A stretch of 64,000 nucleotides of DNA from Planctellipticum variicoloris. Its GTDB lineage: Bacteria > Planctomycetota > Planctomycetia > Planctomycetales > Planctomycetaceae. Under the pieces are notes generated by a model. The model saw only the letters and a list, made by a program, of their open reading frames with translations, had not been told where the DNA came from and did no database searches. The stretch lies in NCBI RefSeq assembly GCF_030622045.1, contig NZ_CP130886.1, forward strand, positions 4,353,557 through 4,417,556. The letters run 5' to 3'. A program made the position numbers and the translations under genes. The first letter of the stretch is position 1. The number at the start of each line of letters is the position of its first letter. This document shows positions 16,875 through 26,760 of this stretch, one piece after another.

Positions 16875-18737
16875 ATGTTGACTCCGTCATGCGGCGTCTC
16901 TCTCTCTGCGAGCGGCCACTGTCGGTGGACGTTATGGGCGCCGAAAGCGGCGCAGGTCGATCTTCTGCTCTACGGCAACGCCGCCGAACCGTTGCGTCTG
17001 CCGATGACTCGTTCGGTCGACGGCTACCATTCCTGCGAACGGACGGGCGTCGTCGCAGGGCAGCGCTACGCATTTCGGCTCGACGGCGGCCCCGTACGGC
17101 CCGACCCGGCGTCGCTGTGGCAACCCGACGGCGTGCATGCGCCGTCCGCCGTCTGGCGACCGGACGCGTTCCGCTGGACCGACGCCGCCTGGAAATGTCC
17201 GCCCCGTTCTGCGCTGGCGATCTACGAGCTGCACGTCGGCACCTTCACGCCAGGCGGCACGTTCGACGACGTCATTCCGCGGCTGGCCGACCTGGTGGGT
17301 CTCGGCGTCACCGCCATCGAACTGATGCCCGTGGGTCAGTTTCCCGGCACGCGCGACTGGGGCTACGACGGCGTCTACTGGTACGCGGCGCAGAACAGCT
17401 ACGGAGGACCGGACGGCTTGCAGCGGCTGGTCGACGCCTGCCATGCGCAGGGGCTCGCAGTCATCCTGGACGTGATCTACAACCATCTTGGTCCGGAGGG
17501 CAATTACCTCCGCGACTTCGGCCCCTACTTCACCGACCGGTATGACACGCCCTGGGGAGAGGCTCTCAACTATGATGGTCCCGATTCGGAGCATGTCCGG
17601 CGGTTCGTTCTCAACAACGTGCGCTACTGGCTGCGGGAATTCCACCTCGACGGACTCCGTCTCGACGCAGTCCACGCCATTTGCGACGCCAGCCCGGTTC
17701 ATATTCTGGCGGACATCCAGAAGACGGCAGCAGAAGTTGCCGCCGAGCAGAACCGCGAAGTGCTGATTCTTGCCGAGAGCAATCTCAACGATGTCGTGTT
17801 GCTCGATCCCGCCGACCAGGGCGGATACGGCCTCGCCGGCCAGTGGAGCGACGATTTCCATCACTGCGTCCACGCGCTGCTGACCGGCGAACGGGACGGC
17901 TATTACCTGGACTTCGACGCGCCGGCCCGGCAGGTCGTCAAGGCGATCAACGACGTTTTCGTCTATGACGGCGGGTTCAGCCCGTTTCGGCAGCGCCCGC
18001 ACGGCAGGCCGGCGGGCGACCACCCGGGCGACCGGTTCGTCATCAGCATTCAGACCCACGACCAGGTCGGCAATCGCGCCCTGGGCGATCGTTTCGGGAC
18101 GTTGCTCACTCCGCCACAGCAACGTCTGGCGGCAGGACTGCTGCTCCTGTCGCCGTACGTGCCGATGCTGTTCATGGGCGAAGAGTACGGAGAGACGCAT
18201 CCGTTTCCGTTCTTCTGCGACTTCGGCGACGAATGGCTCCTGGAGGCGGTCCGGCGCGGACGCCGCGAGGAGTTTGCGGACTTCGCCTGGACCGGCGAAC
18301 TTCCCGACCCCGGCGCACCAGCCACGTTTGAATCCGCGATCCTTTCCTGGAGCTGGCCGGCCGGTTCCGTGCAGGCTGGTTTGCGAAATCTGTACCGCGA
18401 TTTGTTGCGGTTGCGCAAGTCACTACCGGCGCTCGCAGACTATCGTCATCGGCGCGCCGCACTCATTGAGACGAAACGCAGCAACGTGCTGGCGATCGAG
18501 CGGGGAGATATCCAACACTCGGGCCACCGGCTCTGGGCGGCGTTGCACCTGGGCGGCGATCCCGCCGCCTGGTCGCCACCCGACTGGTCCGAGTGCCGAG
18601 TTCTGCTGCGTTCCGAAGAAACGCGATACGGCGGAGGCGGAGACTCGACAGCTCCGGAAGAGGCGCCTCTCACCCCCTGGGAGTTCGTCGTCTTCGGCTC
18701 AGCCGACTACCCCGTGTCCCGGGAGACCAACGCTTGA
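16875..18737 (+). CDS. treZ: Malto-oligosyltrehalose trehalohydrolase (TreZ)
   Basis: This glycoside hydrolase family 13 enzyme releases trehalose from the maltooligosyltrehalose made by TreY. The 620-residue product starts at ATG 16875 with GAGGGAGAACC upstream. An N-terminal beta domain (CRWTLWAPKAAQVDLLLYG) precedes the catalytic barrel. Visible GH13 motifs are DVIYNHLGPEGNY, GLRLDAVHAICD (nucleophile Asp), ILAESNLND (acid/base Glu) and SIQTHDQVGNRALGDR (third Asp). The length is typical. Its TGA overlaps the TTG start of treY by three bases, so translation is probably coupled. Confidence 0.95.
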   Translation: MLTPSCGVSLSASGHCRWTLWAPKAAQVDLLLYGNAAEPLRLPMTRSVDGYHSCERTGVVAGQRYAFRLDGGPVRPDPASLWQPDGVHAPSAVWRPDAFRWTDAAWKCPPRSALAIYELHVGTFTPGGTFDDVIPRLADLVGLGVTAIELMPVGQFPGTRDWGYDGVYWYAAQNSYGGPDGLQRLVDACHAQGLAVILDVIYNHLGPEGNYLRDFGPYFTDRYDTPWGEALNYDGPDSEHVRRFVLNNVRYWLREFHLDGLRLDAVHAICDASPVHILADIQKTAAEVAAEQNREVLILAESNLNDVVLLDPADQGGYGLAGQWSDDFHHCVHALLTGERDGYYLDFDAPARQVVKAINDVFVYDGGFSPFRQRPHGRPAGDHPGDRFVISIQTHDQVGNRALGDRFGTLLTPPQQRLAAGLLLLSPYVPMLFMGEEYGETHPFPFFCDFGDEWLLEAVRRGRREEFADFAWTGELPDPGAPATFESAILSWSWPAGSVQAGLRNLYRDLLRLRKSLPALADYRHRRAALIETKRSNVLAIERGDIQHSGHRLWAALHLGGDPAAWSPPDWSECRVLLRSEETRYGGGGDSTAPEEAPLTPWEFVVFGSADYPVSRETNA

Positions 18738-21700
18738 CGACCGACGATGCAGACAAGAGCCAGAAACCGGACACTCATCTCCGCCCGCTGATCGACCGGA
18801 TCGTCGCGGCGGTCACCGAGCGAACGGAACATGCCCGACTGCCGACGGCTACGTATCGCGTGCAGTTTCACAAGGGCTGTACGTTCCGCGACATCACGAC
18901 GATCGTGCCCTATCTCCACGCGCTGGGGATCAGCGACCTCTACGCGTCGCCGTTCCTGGAGGCCCGGCCCGGCAGCATGCACGGCTATGACATCGTCAAT
19001 CACGCGACGATCAATCCGGAGATTGGCACGCTCGACGAACTGCGGACGCTCCGCGCCGAGCTACGGTCGCGAAACATGGGCCTGATTGCCGACGTCGTGC
19101 CCAATCACATGGCCACCGCTCCAAAACAAAATGCCTGGTGGCAGGATGTTCTGGAGAATGGCCCCAGTTCGGCCTTTGCCGGGTACTTCGACATCGACTG
19201 GATGCCGCTGAAACCCGACCTGGCCAATAAGGTGCTGCTGCCAGTGCTGGGAGACCAGTACGGCGCCGTCCTGGAAAGCGGCCAGCTCGTCGCGGCCTAT
19301 GAAGACGGCGCGTTCTGGCTCGACTACTACGATCAGCGTTATCCGATCTCGCCGCGTTCTTACAGCCTGATTCTGTCGCCGCGAATCGACGAACTGCAGG
19401 TCAGACTCGGAATTGAACACGAGGAGATTCTGGAGCTGTTCAGCATCCTGACGGCCATTCGCAACCTGCCGCCACGCACCGAAACCGACGTCGGTCTGCT
19501 GGCGGAACGCCGGCGAGAAAAAGAAATTATCAAGCGCCGACTGCATGAACTGGTCAGCCGGTCGCCCGACATCACCGCATTCGTCGCCGACAGTCTGCAG
19601 CAGATCAACGGCCGGGCGGACGATCCGCGGAGCTTCGATACGCTCGACGAACTGCTGCGGGACCAGGCCTATCGGCTGTCGTACTGGCGCGTCGCATCGG
19701 ACGAAATCAACTATCGACGATTCTTCGACATCAACGACCTCGCCGCGCTCTGCACGGAGTCTCCGCCCGTCTTCGCCGATACGCACCGACTCCTCTTCGA
19801 CCTGCTCGACGAGGGAACCGTGACCGGCCTGCGGATCGACCATCCCGACGGACTCTATGATCCGTGGCGCTATTTTTGCCAGCTCCAGGAAGCTCACTAC
19901 CTGCGGCTCTGCCGCGCAGCACTCTCGGAATTCGCGTCGGGACTGCCGCCTCTGTCCGAAGACGACCGCCTGTTGCTCGAGCAGCGGCTCGCGGAGCTCT
20001 GGCGCGTCGCGGTCCTGATTCCGGGCTCGCCCCTGGCTCGCCCGCTGTTCGTCGTCGTGGAAAAGATTCTCGCGCCGGAAGAACCTCTCCCGGAAGACTG
20101 GCCGGTCCACGGGACGGTCGGCTACGAATTTCTGACGCTCAGCAACGGGCTGCTGGTCGATCCCGCAGGACTGCGGCCGCTGTCTTCGTTCTTCGAACGA
20201 TTTTCCGGACAGTCGCTCGACTTTGAAGAGCTGGCCTACCAGTGCAAGCGGCTGATCGTCCGAATGAGCATGGCGGGGGAGCTCAACGTCCTGGGCGATC
20301 GGCTCGACCGGATCTCCGAGCGCAATCGCCGGACTCGCGATTTCACCCTCAGCAGCCTGACTCGTGCTCTGCAGGAAGTCATCGCCTGCTTCAGCGTCTA
20401 CCGGACCTACGTGCAGCCGGACCGGCTGCTCGAACGGGACGTCCACTACATCGAACGAGCCGTGGCGAAGGCGAAGCGGCGCAACCCCGCCATGAGCGGC
20501 GTGATCTTCGACTTCATCCGCGACGTCCTGCTGCTCCGCCATCGCGACAACTCCGACGATGAAGAGCGCCAGGATCTGCAGCAGCTTGCAGGAAAATTCC
20601 AGCAGCTTTCCGGCCCGATCATGGCCAAGGCCGTCGAGGACACCGCATTCTACCGCTTCAACCGGCTCGTCTCGCTCAACGAAGTCGGCGGCGAACCGGC
20701 CGCATTCGGAGCGTCGATCACCGCGTTCCATCGATTCAACCAGGCCCGCCTCCCCCGCTGGTCGCACTCCCTCAACGCCAGCTCCACCCACGACACCAAG
20801 CGGAGCGAAGACGTTCGCGCGCGGATCAGCGTCCTCAGCGAAATCCCCCGCACGTGGCGCGAGAAGGTCCAGAGCTGGAGCCGGACGCATCGTCGGCTCA
20901 AAGCCGAAGTCGACGGGAACGAAGCCCCCAGCCGCAATGCGGAGTACCTGCTGTATCAGACGCTGATCGGACTCTGGCCCGACTCCCTCCCGACCGCCGA
21001 CGAACGGGACACTCTTGTCGATCGCCTTCAGCGATACGTCTTGAAGGTCGAACGGGAGGCCAAAGTCCACACGAGCTGGATCAGCCCCGACGACGCCTAT
21101 GAAGCCGCTTTCCAGCGCTTCGTCGCGGAGCTGTTCGTCCCGGATCGCCGTCGTTCGTTCCTCGGCGACCTGCACGAGTTCGCCGGCAAAGTGGCCGAGC
21201 ACGGCCGCTGGAACTCGCTGTCGCAGCTCCTGCTGAAGATCACCGCCCCCGGCGTACCCGACTTCTACCAGGGGACCGAAACCTGGAATCTGACGCTCGT
21301 CGACCCCGACAATCGCCGGCCAGTCGATTTCGCCAATCACAGCCGGGAACTTGCAGCGCTCACCTCAGAGATGGCTGCCGACCTGGACCGCTCCACGGGC
21401 GACACAGCCGCGGCCGAATGGCTGACGCGGCCTGCGGACGACGGCCAGTCGCCAGAATTGCCGCAACGACTGCTGGAGACGCGTCTCGACGGGCGGATCA
21501 AGCGATTCGTCGGGCTGCTCGGCATTCAGGCACGGCGGCAGTTCGGCGACTTGTTGACGACGGGGGACTATCTCCCCCTGGAGACGACCGGGACCTTCGC
21601 CGACTGCGTCGTCGCTTTCGCCCGGCAGGACCAGGGCCGAATGGCGATCGTGATCGTCCCCCGGCTCACGGTGAAAGTGACGGGATTCGGCGGCCCCCCT

Positions 21701-21910
21701 CCCATCGGCGACCTCTGGCAGGAGACCGCCGTCACTCTGCCAGCCACGATCGGCGAAGGGGACCATGCGACAGCAATTTCTGCGTTGCGAGATCTGTTCA
21801 CGCGGAGGACACACCAGTTCCCGACTGACAGCCAGACCGGCACTCACGAGTTCCGTCTCGCCGACGCGCTGCGAACATTCCCGGTCGCGGTTTGGTTGGC
21901 GGGGGATTGA
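18734..21910 (+). CDS. treY: Maltooligosyl trehalose synthase (TreY)
   Basis: TreY converts the reducing-end alpha-1,4 bond of maltooligosaccharides into an alpha,alpha-1,1 (trehalose) bond. TTG 18734, overlapping the treZ stop, is chosen as the start because conserved sequence begins soon after ([16 protein letters not shown], about residue 37) and the longer open frame upstream would lie entirely in treZ. GH13 elements are [22 protein letters not shown] (nucleophile Asp), [13 protein letters not shown] (Glu) and [15 protein letters not shown] (Asp). The product is 1058 residues, somewhat longer than the usual 700-900. No treX debranching enzyme is in the window. Confidence 0.93.
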   Translation: MTTDDADKSQKPDTHLRPLIDRIVAAVTERTEHARLPTATYRVQFHKGCTFRDITTIVPYLHALGISDLYASPFLEARPGSMHGYDIVNHATINPEIGTLDELRTLRAELRSRNMGLIADVVPNHMATAPKQNAWWQDVLENGPSSAFAGYFDIDWMPLKPDLANKVLLPVLGDQYGAVLESGQLVAAYEDGAFWLDYYDQRYPISPRSYSLILSPRIDELQVRLGIEHEEILELFSILTAIRNLPPRTETDVGLLAERRREKEIIKRRLHELVSRSPDITAFVADSLQQINGRADDPRSFDTLDELLRDQAYRLSYWRVASDEINYRRFFDINDLAALCTESPPVFADTHRLLFDLLDEGTVTGLRIDHPDGLYDPWRYFCQLQEAHYLRLCRAALSEFASGLPPLSEDDRLLLEQRLAELWRVAVLIPGSPLARPLFVVVEKILAPEEPLPEDWPVHGTVGYEFLTLSNGLLVDPAGLRPLSSFFERFSGQSLDFEELAYQCKRLIVRMSMAGELNVLGDRLDRISERNRRTRDFTLSSLTRALQEVIACFSVYRTYVQPDRLLERDVHYIERAVAKAKRRNPAMSGVIFDFIRDVLLLRHRDNSDDEERQDLQQLAGKFQQLSGPIMAKAVEDTAFYRFNRLVSLNEVGGEPAAFGASITAFHRFNQARLPRWSHSLNASSTHDTKRSEDVRARISVLSEIPRTWREKVQSWSRTHRRLKAEVDGNEAPSRNAEYLLYQTLIGLWPDSLPTADERDTLVDRLQRYVLKVEREAKVHTSWISPDDAYEAAFQRFVAELFVPDRRRSFLGDLHEFAGKVAEHGRWNSLSQLLLKITAPGVPDFYQGTETWNLTLVDPDNRRPVDFANHSRELAALTSEMAADLDRSTGDTAAAEWLTRPADDGQSPELPQRLLETRLDGRIKRFVGLLGIQARRQFGDLLTTGDYLPLETTGTFADCVVAFARQDQGRMAIVIVPRLTVKVTGFGGPPPIGDLWQETAVTLPATIGEGDHATAISALRDLFTRRTHQFPTDSQTGTHEFRLADALRTFPVAVWLAGD

Positions 21911-22106
21911 CGGGTTGGACCTCATCGACGGAGCGGAGTTTCGCGAGCCGGGACTCGGAAATCTCGACTTCCGCTGCAACCGGCATCACTCCGCACTGAG
22001 GACAGGTCGCGTGACCAGTCGTCGAGGAGGATTCAACAGCGGTCGAGGCGCCGCGGACTTCACGGCTCGCGGAGTCGCCTTCGGGCAGGCGAGTCGGGAA
22101 AGTCAT
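21798..22106 (-). pseudogene. Possible relic paralogue of the zinc-ribbon leader of the ACP fusion
   Basis: ATG 22106 follows GGGAG and opens a 102-residue frame whose first 39 residues resemble the zinc-ribbon part of the gene at 15456-15824: MTFPTRLPEG against MTISSRTPEG, and GHATCPQCG against GDATCPACG. The first CxxC pair is missing (residues REVR instead of CDVC), no acyl carrier domain follows, and the 3' third overlaps treY. It is therefore probably a decayed copy, though a short functional gene ending earlier cannot be excluded. Confidence 0.35.
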
Positions 22107-22308
22107 CAGAATCACTCCCGGAATTGAACTGCAGGTACACCGCTGTCGAGGTTCGTCAAGTGAGATGCTGGCGTTTTCCCTGTCGACATCGTAAGTTGAG
22201 AAATCGTCCCCTCCCCAAAAAATATCCGCTGGCGGGAGCAGCTCCTTTCGTGGGACGACACAACGTCGAACGCTCTGGTCGACTTTGCCCCCTTATTTCA
22301 GCCACTCC

Positions 22309-23526
22309 ATGCCGCCTGACGTCGATGCCCCCGGAGATCGCGTGAAAACGTGCCCGGAACACTCAGCCGGCCACCACGGTCGACTGGTCTTTCTGGACGG
22401 CCTCAGGGGTCTGGGCGCCCTCTCCATCGCCAGCTTTCACATCGCCGATTACGGTCCGCTGCCCGTCGCGGCGGAACAGTGGCTGCCGGACGTCCGACTG
22501 TTCATCCTCACGTGGGGTTGGACTCCTGTCCAGTGGTTCTTCGTCATCTCGGGACTTGTGGCGATCTACACGGCGCGCGACGAACCATTGACGCTGCGGA
22601 CGGCCGCCAATCAGCTTGTCAACAGGATCCTGCGACTCGGGGTGGCCTACTGGCTGGTGGTCGCCCTGGCTGCGGTGCTGACGGCGGCGGCGATCGATGG
22701 CTGGAATGACCGTTCGCTCAACGAGCAGCCACCAACACTGGCCCAGCTCGGAGCGCATGCCTTCTTTCTCCAGGACATTCTCGGCCTGCCCCATCTGTCG
22801 ACGGGCCTCTGGTTCGTCTGCATCGAAGTGCAGTTCGGCATCCTGTTTCTGCTGCTCACCGGCCTGGCGCAGAGGCTGGCGCGGGCGACAGGCAGACCGC
22901 ACGGACGGCCAAGTTCAGCCATCCTGCTGCTCGTCTTCGCCCCGCTGGCGGTCTGGTCCCTGTTCGTTGCGGTTTACCAGTCGCACAGCGACATGTGGAT
23001 CTGGCACTTTTACTGCCACATCTTCTTCGGAATTCTGATCGGCCTCGTGCTGAAGAAAGCGGTCCATCCGGTCTGGTTCTGGTTGTATGTGGCAATCGCC
23101 GGACTGCGGGTCGCCCTGGATTACAATAACATTCTCGCGACGTCAGTCGTGGCGGGGGGGACCATCGGCCTCTGCAGCCACCTGGGCGTTCTGCAGACCT
23201 GGTTGAACCACAGCCTCCTGCAATATCTCGGACGGATTTCTTACAGCCTGTTTCTGATTCACTATCCCGTGAGCTGGCTGATTGGCAGACTGGGGTACTG
23301 GTTCACCGGCGAACAACCGCAGTGGGCCGCGTTCTGGCTGGTCCTCAGCCTCGCAGCCAGCATTCCGGCCGCTCACGGCCTGCACCGGTGGGTGGAAGAG
23401 CCAGCCATGCGCTGGGCGAAACGGATTCATAGCGGGAGTGGCCGACGCACTTTCCGGGAGAGCGCTGATGAGAATGCCGAAACTCGGCTGCCTGTGCCTG
23501 TTGCTGGGGCTGATGGTGCAGGATGA
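22309..23526 (+). CDS. Acyltransferase family 3 (OafA/YrhL-type) integral membrane protein
   Basis: This membrane O-acyltransferase would modify surface glycans or lipids. The product is 405 residues with about ten hydrophobic segments. It shows the family's opening LVFLDGLRGLGALSIASFHI with the conserved His, WTPVQWFFVISGLVAIY, and later YLGRISYSLFLIHYPVSWLI. ATG 22309 is chosen over an upstream TTG. The last 59 bp overlap the start of the asparaginase gene, so the two may be co-translated. The 398 bp upstream hold the possible zinc-ribbon relic on the other strand and otherwise nothing that can be supported. The acyl donor and target are unknown. Confidence 0.85.
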   Translation: MPPDVDAPGDRVKTCPEHSAGHHGRLVFLDGLRGLGALSIASFHIADYGPLPVAAEQWLPDVRLFILTWGWTPVQWFFVISGLVAIYTARDEPLTLRTAANQLVNRILRLGVAYWLVVALAAVLTAAAIDGWNDRSLNEQPPTLAQLGAHAFFLQDILGLPHLSTGLWFVCIEVQFGILFLLLTGLAQRLARATGRPHGRPSSAILLLVFAPLAVWSLFVAVYQSHSDMWIWHFYCHIFFGILIGLVLKKAVHPVWFWLYVAIAGLRVALDYNNILATSVVAGGTIGLCSHLGVLQTWLNHSLLQYLGRISYSLFLIHYPVSWLIGRLGYWFTGEQPQWAAFWLVLSLAASIPAAHGLHRWVEEPAMRWAKRIHSGSGRRTFRESADENAETRLPVPVAGADGAG

Positions 23527-24478
23527 AATATGCGGCGCAGAACCGACAGTCGACTTTGCCATCGCCATTCACGGCGGAGCCGGCATCGAGCCCGAGACGC
23601 TGAGCGATGCTCAGAAGCGGGAGCACGAAGCCGCCCTGACTCGTGCGATCACCGTCGGCCGGGACATCCTCGCCAAAGGAGGCACAGCCCTCGACGCCGT
23701 CGAACAGACGATCCGCGTGCTGGAAGACGAACCGCTCTACAACGCCGGTCGCGGCGCGGTGTTCAACAACGTCGGCAAGCACGAGCTCGACGCAGCCATC
23801 ATGGACGGTCGGGACCGCTCGACGGGGGCGGTGGCCGGCGTGTCCACGATCCGCAACCCGATTTCGCTGGCCCGGCTGGTCATGACAGACACGCCCCACG
23901 TGCTGCTGATCGGCGACGGGGCCGAGAAATTCGCCGACGAAATGCAGGGTCGGGCACAGATTGAACGGGTGCCGAATGAGTATTTCAGCACCGAGTTCCG
24001 TCGGCAGGAATGGCGTAAAGCCGTCGAGCAGGAACGGCAGAAGCAGAAAAAAGTCGGACAACGGGAAAGCTCCATGAGCACCGTCGGCTGCGTGGTGCGG
24101 GACCGACACGGCAATCTGGCGGCCGGAACCTCGACGGGCGGGCTCACGAACAAGAAGTGGGGCCGGGTGGGCTCGGTGCCGATCGCGGGGGCGGGAACCT
24201 ACGCCGACAACCGGAGCCTGGCGATCAGCGGCACAGGGACTGGGGAACTCTTCATCCGCAACAGCGTCGGCTTCCACCTGCACGCGCTGATGATCTACAA
24301 GGGTCTGCCGCTGGAAGCGGCCGTCACCGAAATGACCGACAAGATCCTGGAACCGGACTCCGGAGGGATCATCACGGTCGATGGCCGGGGAGCGATTGTG
24401 ATGCGCTGCAATACGGTCGGAATGGCGCGCGCGAAGGCCGATTCGCGCGGGAAAATCGAGGTGCTTCTGGCGCGATAG
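23468..24478 (+). CDS. Isoaspartyl peptidase / plant-type L-asparaginase (Ntn hydrolase), exported
   Basis: The enzyme hydrolyses isoaspartyl dipeptides and asparagine after self-cleavage into two subunits. The start at 23468 gives a signal peptide (MPKLGCLCLLLGLMVQDEICGA). Family features are AIAIHGGAG at the mature N-terminus, GGTALDAVEQTIRVLEDEPL, YNAGRGAVFN, and the autocleavage/catalytic Thr in SSMSTVGCVVRDRHGNLAAG, followed by TSTGGLTNKKWGRVGSVPI. The product is 336 residues, the normal precursor length. Overlap with the acyltransferase suggests one transcription unit. Confidence 0.92.
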   Translation: MRMPKLGCLCLLLGLMVQDEICGAEPTVDFAIAIHGGAGIEPETLSDAQKREHEAALTRAITVGRDILAKGGTALDAVEQTIRVLEDEPLYNAGRGAVFNNVGKHELDAAIMDGRDRSTGAVAGVSTIRNPISLARLVMTDTPHVLLIGDGAEKFADEMQGRAQIERVPNEYFSTEFRRQEWRKAVEQERQKQKKVGQRESSMSTVGCVVRDRHGNLAAGTSTGGLTNKKWGRVGSVPIAGAGTYADNRSLAISGTGTGELFIRNSVGFHLHALMIYKGLPLEAAVTEMTDKILEPDSGGIITVDGRGAIVMRCNTVGMARAKADSRGKIEVLLAR

Positions 24479-24516
24479 GATTTCAGGGCCGCTTTCGGGA
24501 CGCAGCGATGCTGCGG

Positions 24517-25017
24517 TCACGGCGACGTTGCTGGCATCACTGCGGCAGTGGCGAGCCGATAGGTCGCAAGTTCCGCTTCGGGCAGCCGCCGGAGAAACGC
24601 CTCTGGAACGCCCTCCCAGCCGCCAAATTCACCGACACGCGTTGAACTCGAACCGCCGCCGGGAGTGAGTTGAAAACGATGGACTCCATCGGGCGGGCTG
24701 TAGAGCCAGAGTGTTCCGCGATCATCCCAGGCGGCAAACCAGGCCTGATTCGCCGCGATCGACATTCCCGCTTCGGCCCGCTGGCCGTGCCCCAGGGACG
24801 TCCATTGAAACTGCAGTCCGCCATCGGGCTGCGGCCGGATTTCGACACTCGATGCGCCCGAAGCCGCGACATATCGACCCGGCTGATCAACGATCTGCCC
24901 CGGACCAGTCGGCGGCAGGGACGCTCGTTCGTAATACACCGAGTACACCCCGGCAATCAGCAGGCCAGTCAGCAGGAAGACGGTCGCGCTGAGTTCGAGG
25001 CGGGTCAGACGCGTCAT
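24517..25017 (-). CDS. Single-pass membrane protein of unknown function
   Basis: The 166-residue protein has one N-terminal helix (LELSATVFLLTGLLIAGVYSVYY, about 7-29) and an extracytoplasmic beta-rich domain with Trp-rich lines (AWFAAWDDRGTLWLYSPPDG). It is the third gene of a minus-strand operon (26227 to 24517), 17 bp after its neighbour. It is convergent with the asparaginase gene. No family is recognised. Confidence 0.7.
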   Translation of the reverse strand: MTRLTRLELSATVFLLTGLLIAGVYSVYYERASLPPTGPGQIVDQPGRYVAASGASSVEIRPQPDGGLQFQWTSLGHGQRAEAGMSIAANQAWFAAWDDRGTLWLYSPPDGVHRFQLTPGGGSSSTRVGEFGGWEGVPEAFLRRLPEAELATYRLATAAVMPATSP

Positions 25018-25034
25018 TGCGGGCTCCGGGGGGC

Positions 25035-25430
25035 CTACTTTTGAGAGATTGTCACGTCCTGCAATCGATCGTTCTCGTCAAACTCACACACGACAAACAT
25101 CCAGAGCGAAGCATCATAAACGCGGAGTCCCCGTCGGGAGACGCGGTCTGCATCGGCCCCGTTCCACCCAGCAGCGGCGCGGAGCGTCTCGTCGGCTGCG
25201 GACACAAACCGCGGCGGGCCGAAAACCGCCTCGATCGCTGTCCGATTCGCGCCAGCGACGACATGGCGAAAAACATGAAGGTCAGACTGAACCTTCCAGA
25301 GTTTGAGAGTGCCGACAGCACAGATAGTGCAGAGAATCGCGAAAACGATCACTGAAATCTGCAGTTGCCACCTTCGACCAAGTGCACCGAGCCGGACTGT
25401 TGCGGAGGAATTCGTGAGCGTCGAGCTCAT
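25035..25430 (-). CDS. Small membrane-anchored protein of unknown function
   Basis: The product has 131 residues with one helix (LQISVIVFAILCTICAVGTL, about 22-41). The C-terminal part reads like a short lipoprotein-style domain (FGPPRFVSAADETLRA ... WMFVVCEFDENDRLQDVTI), resembling small outer-membrane assembly repeats, but that is a weak impression. Its ATG overlaps the TGA of the upstream secretin-domain gene (ATGA), so the pair is translationally coupled. Confidence 0.72.
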   Translation of the reverse strand: MSSTLTNSSATVRLGALGRRWQLQISVIVFAILCTICAVGTLKLWKVQSDLHVFRHVVAGANRTAIEAVFGPPRFVSAADETLRAAAGWNGADADRVSRRGLRVYDASLWMFVVCEFDENDRLQDVTISQK

Positions 25431-26227
25431 GGAGTCGGTCTCCCGTGAGAACTCGCCGGCACAAACAGAGGCTCGTCGGCCAGCGCCGCTTTCGGAGCCA
25501 TCGCCTCGCGCCCGATCCGTTTCGCCGCACGGAGCGCCGTCAGAAAGCGGTCGATCTCGGCGTGCGCTTTGTAAGTCTGCGAAATGATGAGCGATCGGGC
25601 CGCAGTCACGCGTCCCATACGTCCACCTTCGCCGTCAACCTCATCCCACATCCCACTGGAGTTGTCACGAATTGCCGATTCCAGTTCCTTCCAGTTCTCT
25701 TCCCCGTCATCAACCAGGTCGGCCACGGGATAGATGCCGGCCGGCGTCTTTCCTCCGCAATAGTTTTCGAGGGAATAGAGGCTCAGTTTGCCGTCGTCCA
25801 CGATCCAGTCCAGCCATTGCGGTTCCACCAGCTTCGAGAGAACATCCCGGACGAGTTCATCCTGCACCTTCAAAGTCACCAGCGCATTGACGTCGATCCC
25901 ATTTTCGGTCAACTGGGCCTCGTCCACGGCAATCTGAATGCCAGACTCCTTCTGCAACGAGTGCAGAGCCTTCTGTAACGGCACGTTTTCGAGATTCAGC
26001 GTCACGCGCTGCTGATCGACGCGGTCCAGGATGAAGAGATCCTGCTCGGACAACCCTGGAAAGATCGGCGCAATGCGGTCGGATGCGGCCGGCCGATTGA
26101 AAGCCAGAGGCGGCATCCACGCAACCACGGGCGAAAAGGCAAAGAGAGCGATTGCCAGCGGCGGGACCAGTCGGCAGACGCGATCCGGGATTTGCAACGT
26201 AACCATGCCGGACTCCAGCTCGTGCAT
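25427..26227 (-). CDS. Exported protein with secretin/TonB short N-terminal (STN)-like domain
   Basis: The 266-residue protein has an N-terminal hydrophobic segment (LVPPLAIALFAFSPVVAW). An STN-like fold follows: VTLNLENVPLQKALHSLQKE, SGIQIAVDEAQL, NALVTLKVQDELVRDVLSKL, then DWIVDDGKLSLYS. The C-terminal half is charged and mentions no known motif. It starts a three-gene operon and overlaps the next gene by ATGA. Such domains occur in secretins and in planctomycete exported proteins with unknown roles. Confidence 0.75.
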   Translation of the reverse strand: MHELESGMVTLQIPDRVCRLVPPLAIALFAFSPVVAWMPPLAFNRPAASDRIAPIFPGLSEQDLFILDRVDQQRVTLNLENVPLQKALHSLQKESGIQIAVDEAQLTENGIDVNALVTLKVQDELVRDVLSKLVEPQWLDWIVDDGKLSLYSLENYCGGKTPAGIYPVADLVDDGEENWKELESAIRDNSSGMWDEVDGEGGRMGRVTAARSLIISQTYKAHAEIDRFLTALRAAKRIGREAMAPKAALADEPLFVPASSHGRPTP

Positions 26228-26338
26228 CAGGAAATCGCCCGGAACCGGGCAGGAATCTCTGTCCGGCCATCATACTGAACATGTGCGGAGGAGCGAGGAA
26301 GTTTTTTTGACGCCCCGGGTGACTTCCGCGGCGAGCTC

Positions 26339-26722
26339 TCAAACCGCCACAGGATTCTGAAAGCAGAGCTCGTACCCGTCCGGATCGGTGACGACGAGCT
26401 GATTCATCCCGTAGAAGGCGACCTCCGGCGGGGCGACGTTCACTCCCGATGCCTGCAGGCGTTCGTACTCGGCGCTGGCGTCGGCACACGAAAAGTAGAA
26501 CATCACTCCCCATCCGCGCCCCGCCGCCGGTCCGTCTTCGTCACACGCCTGCTGCAGCATCAGCGCAACGCCATCCCGTTCGAGCCGGCACCAGGCCAGC
26601 CGGCCGTCGGGAGACCAGTCCTGCGTGATCCGAAAGCCGAGTTGATCCCGGTAGAAGGCCAATGACCGCGACATCGCCGCGACGATCAGCAGCGGTGTCA
26701 GCTCCTTGAGCAGATTGGACAT
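26339..26722 (-). CDS. Glyoxalase / bleomycin-resistance / extradiol dioxygenase superfamily protein
   Basis: ATG 26722 with AAGGAA upstream gives 127 residues, one glyoxalase-fold domain. It has the typical opening ELTPLLIVAAMSRSLAFYRD-QLGF, RLAWCRLERDGVALML, and the closing FYGMNQLVVTDPDGYELCFQNP with a candidate metal-binding Glu. Substrate cannot be inferred. It lies 38 bp downstream of the phosphatase-like gene on the same strand. Confidence 0.85.
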   Translation of the reverse strand: MSNLLKELTPLLIVAAMSRSLAFYRDQLGFRITQDWSPDGRLAWCRLERDGVALMLQQACDEDGPAAGRGWGVMFYFSCADASAEYERLQASGVNVAPPEVAFYGMNQLVVTDPDGYELCFQNPVAV

Positions 26723-26760
26723 ACCAGTTTCCTTGAAGCATCCTCCGAAGTGCAGCGACC

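Noticed and set aside
19061-21340. A 759-residue open frame on the minus strand opposite treY
   Set aside because: The plus strand carries all GH13 catalytic motifs of TreY, so the antisense frame is a by-product of high GC.
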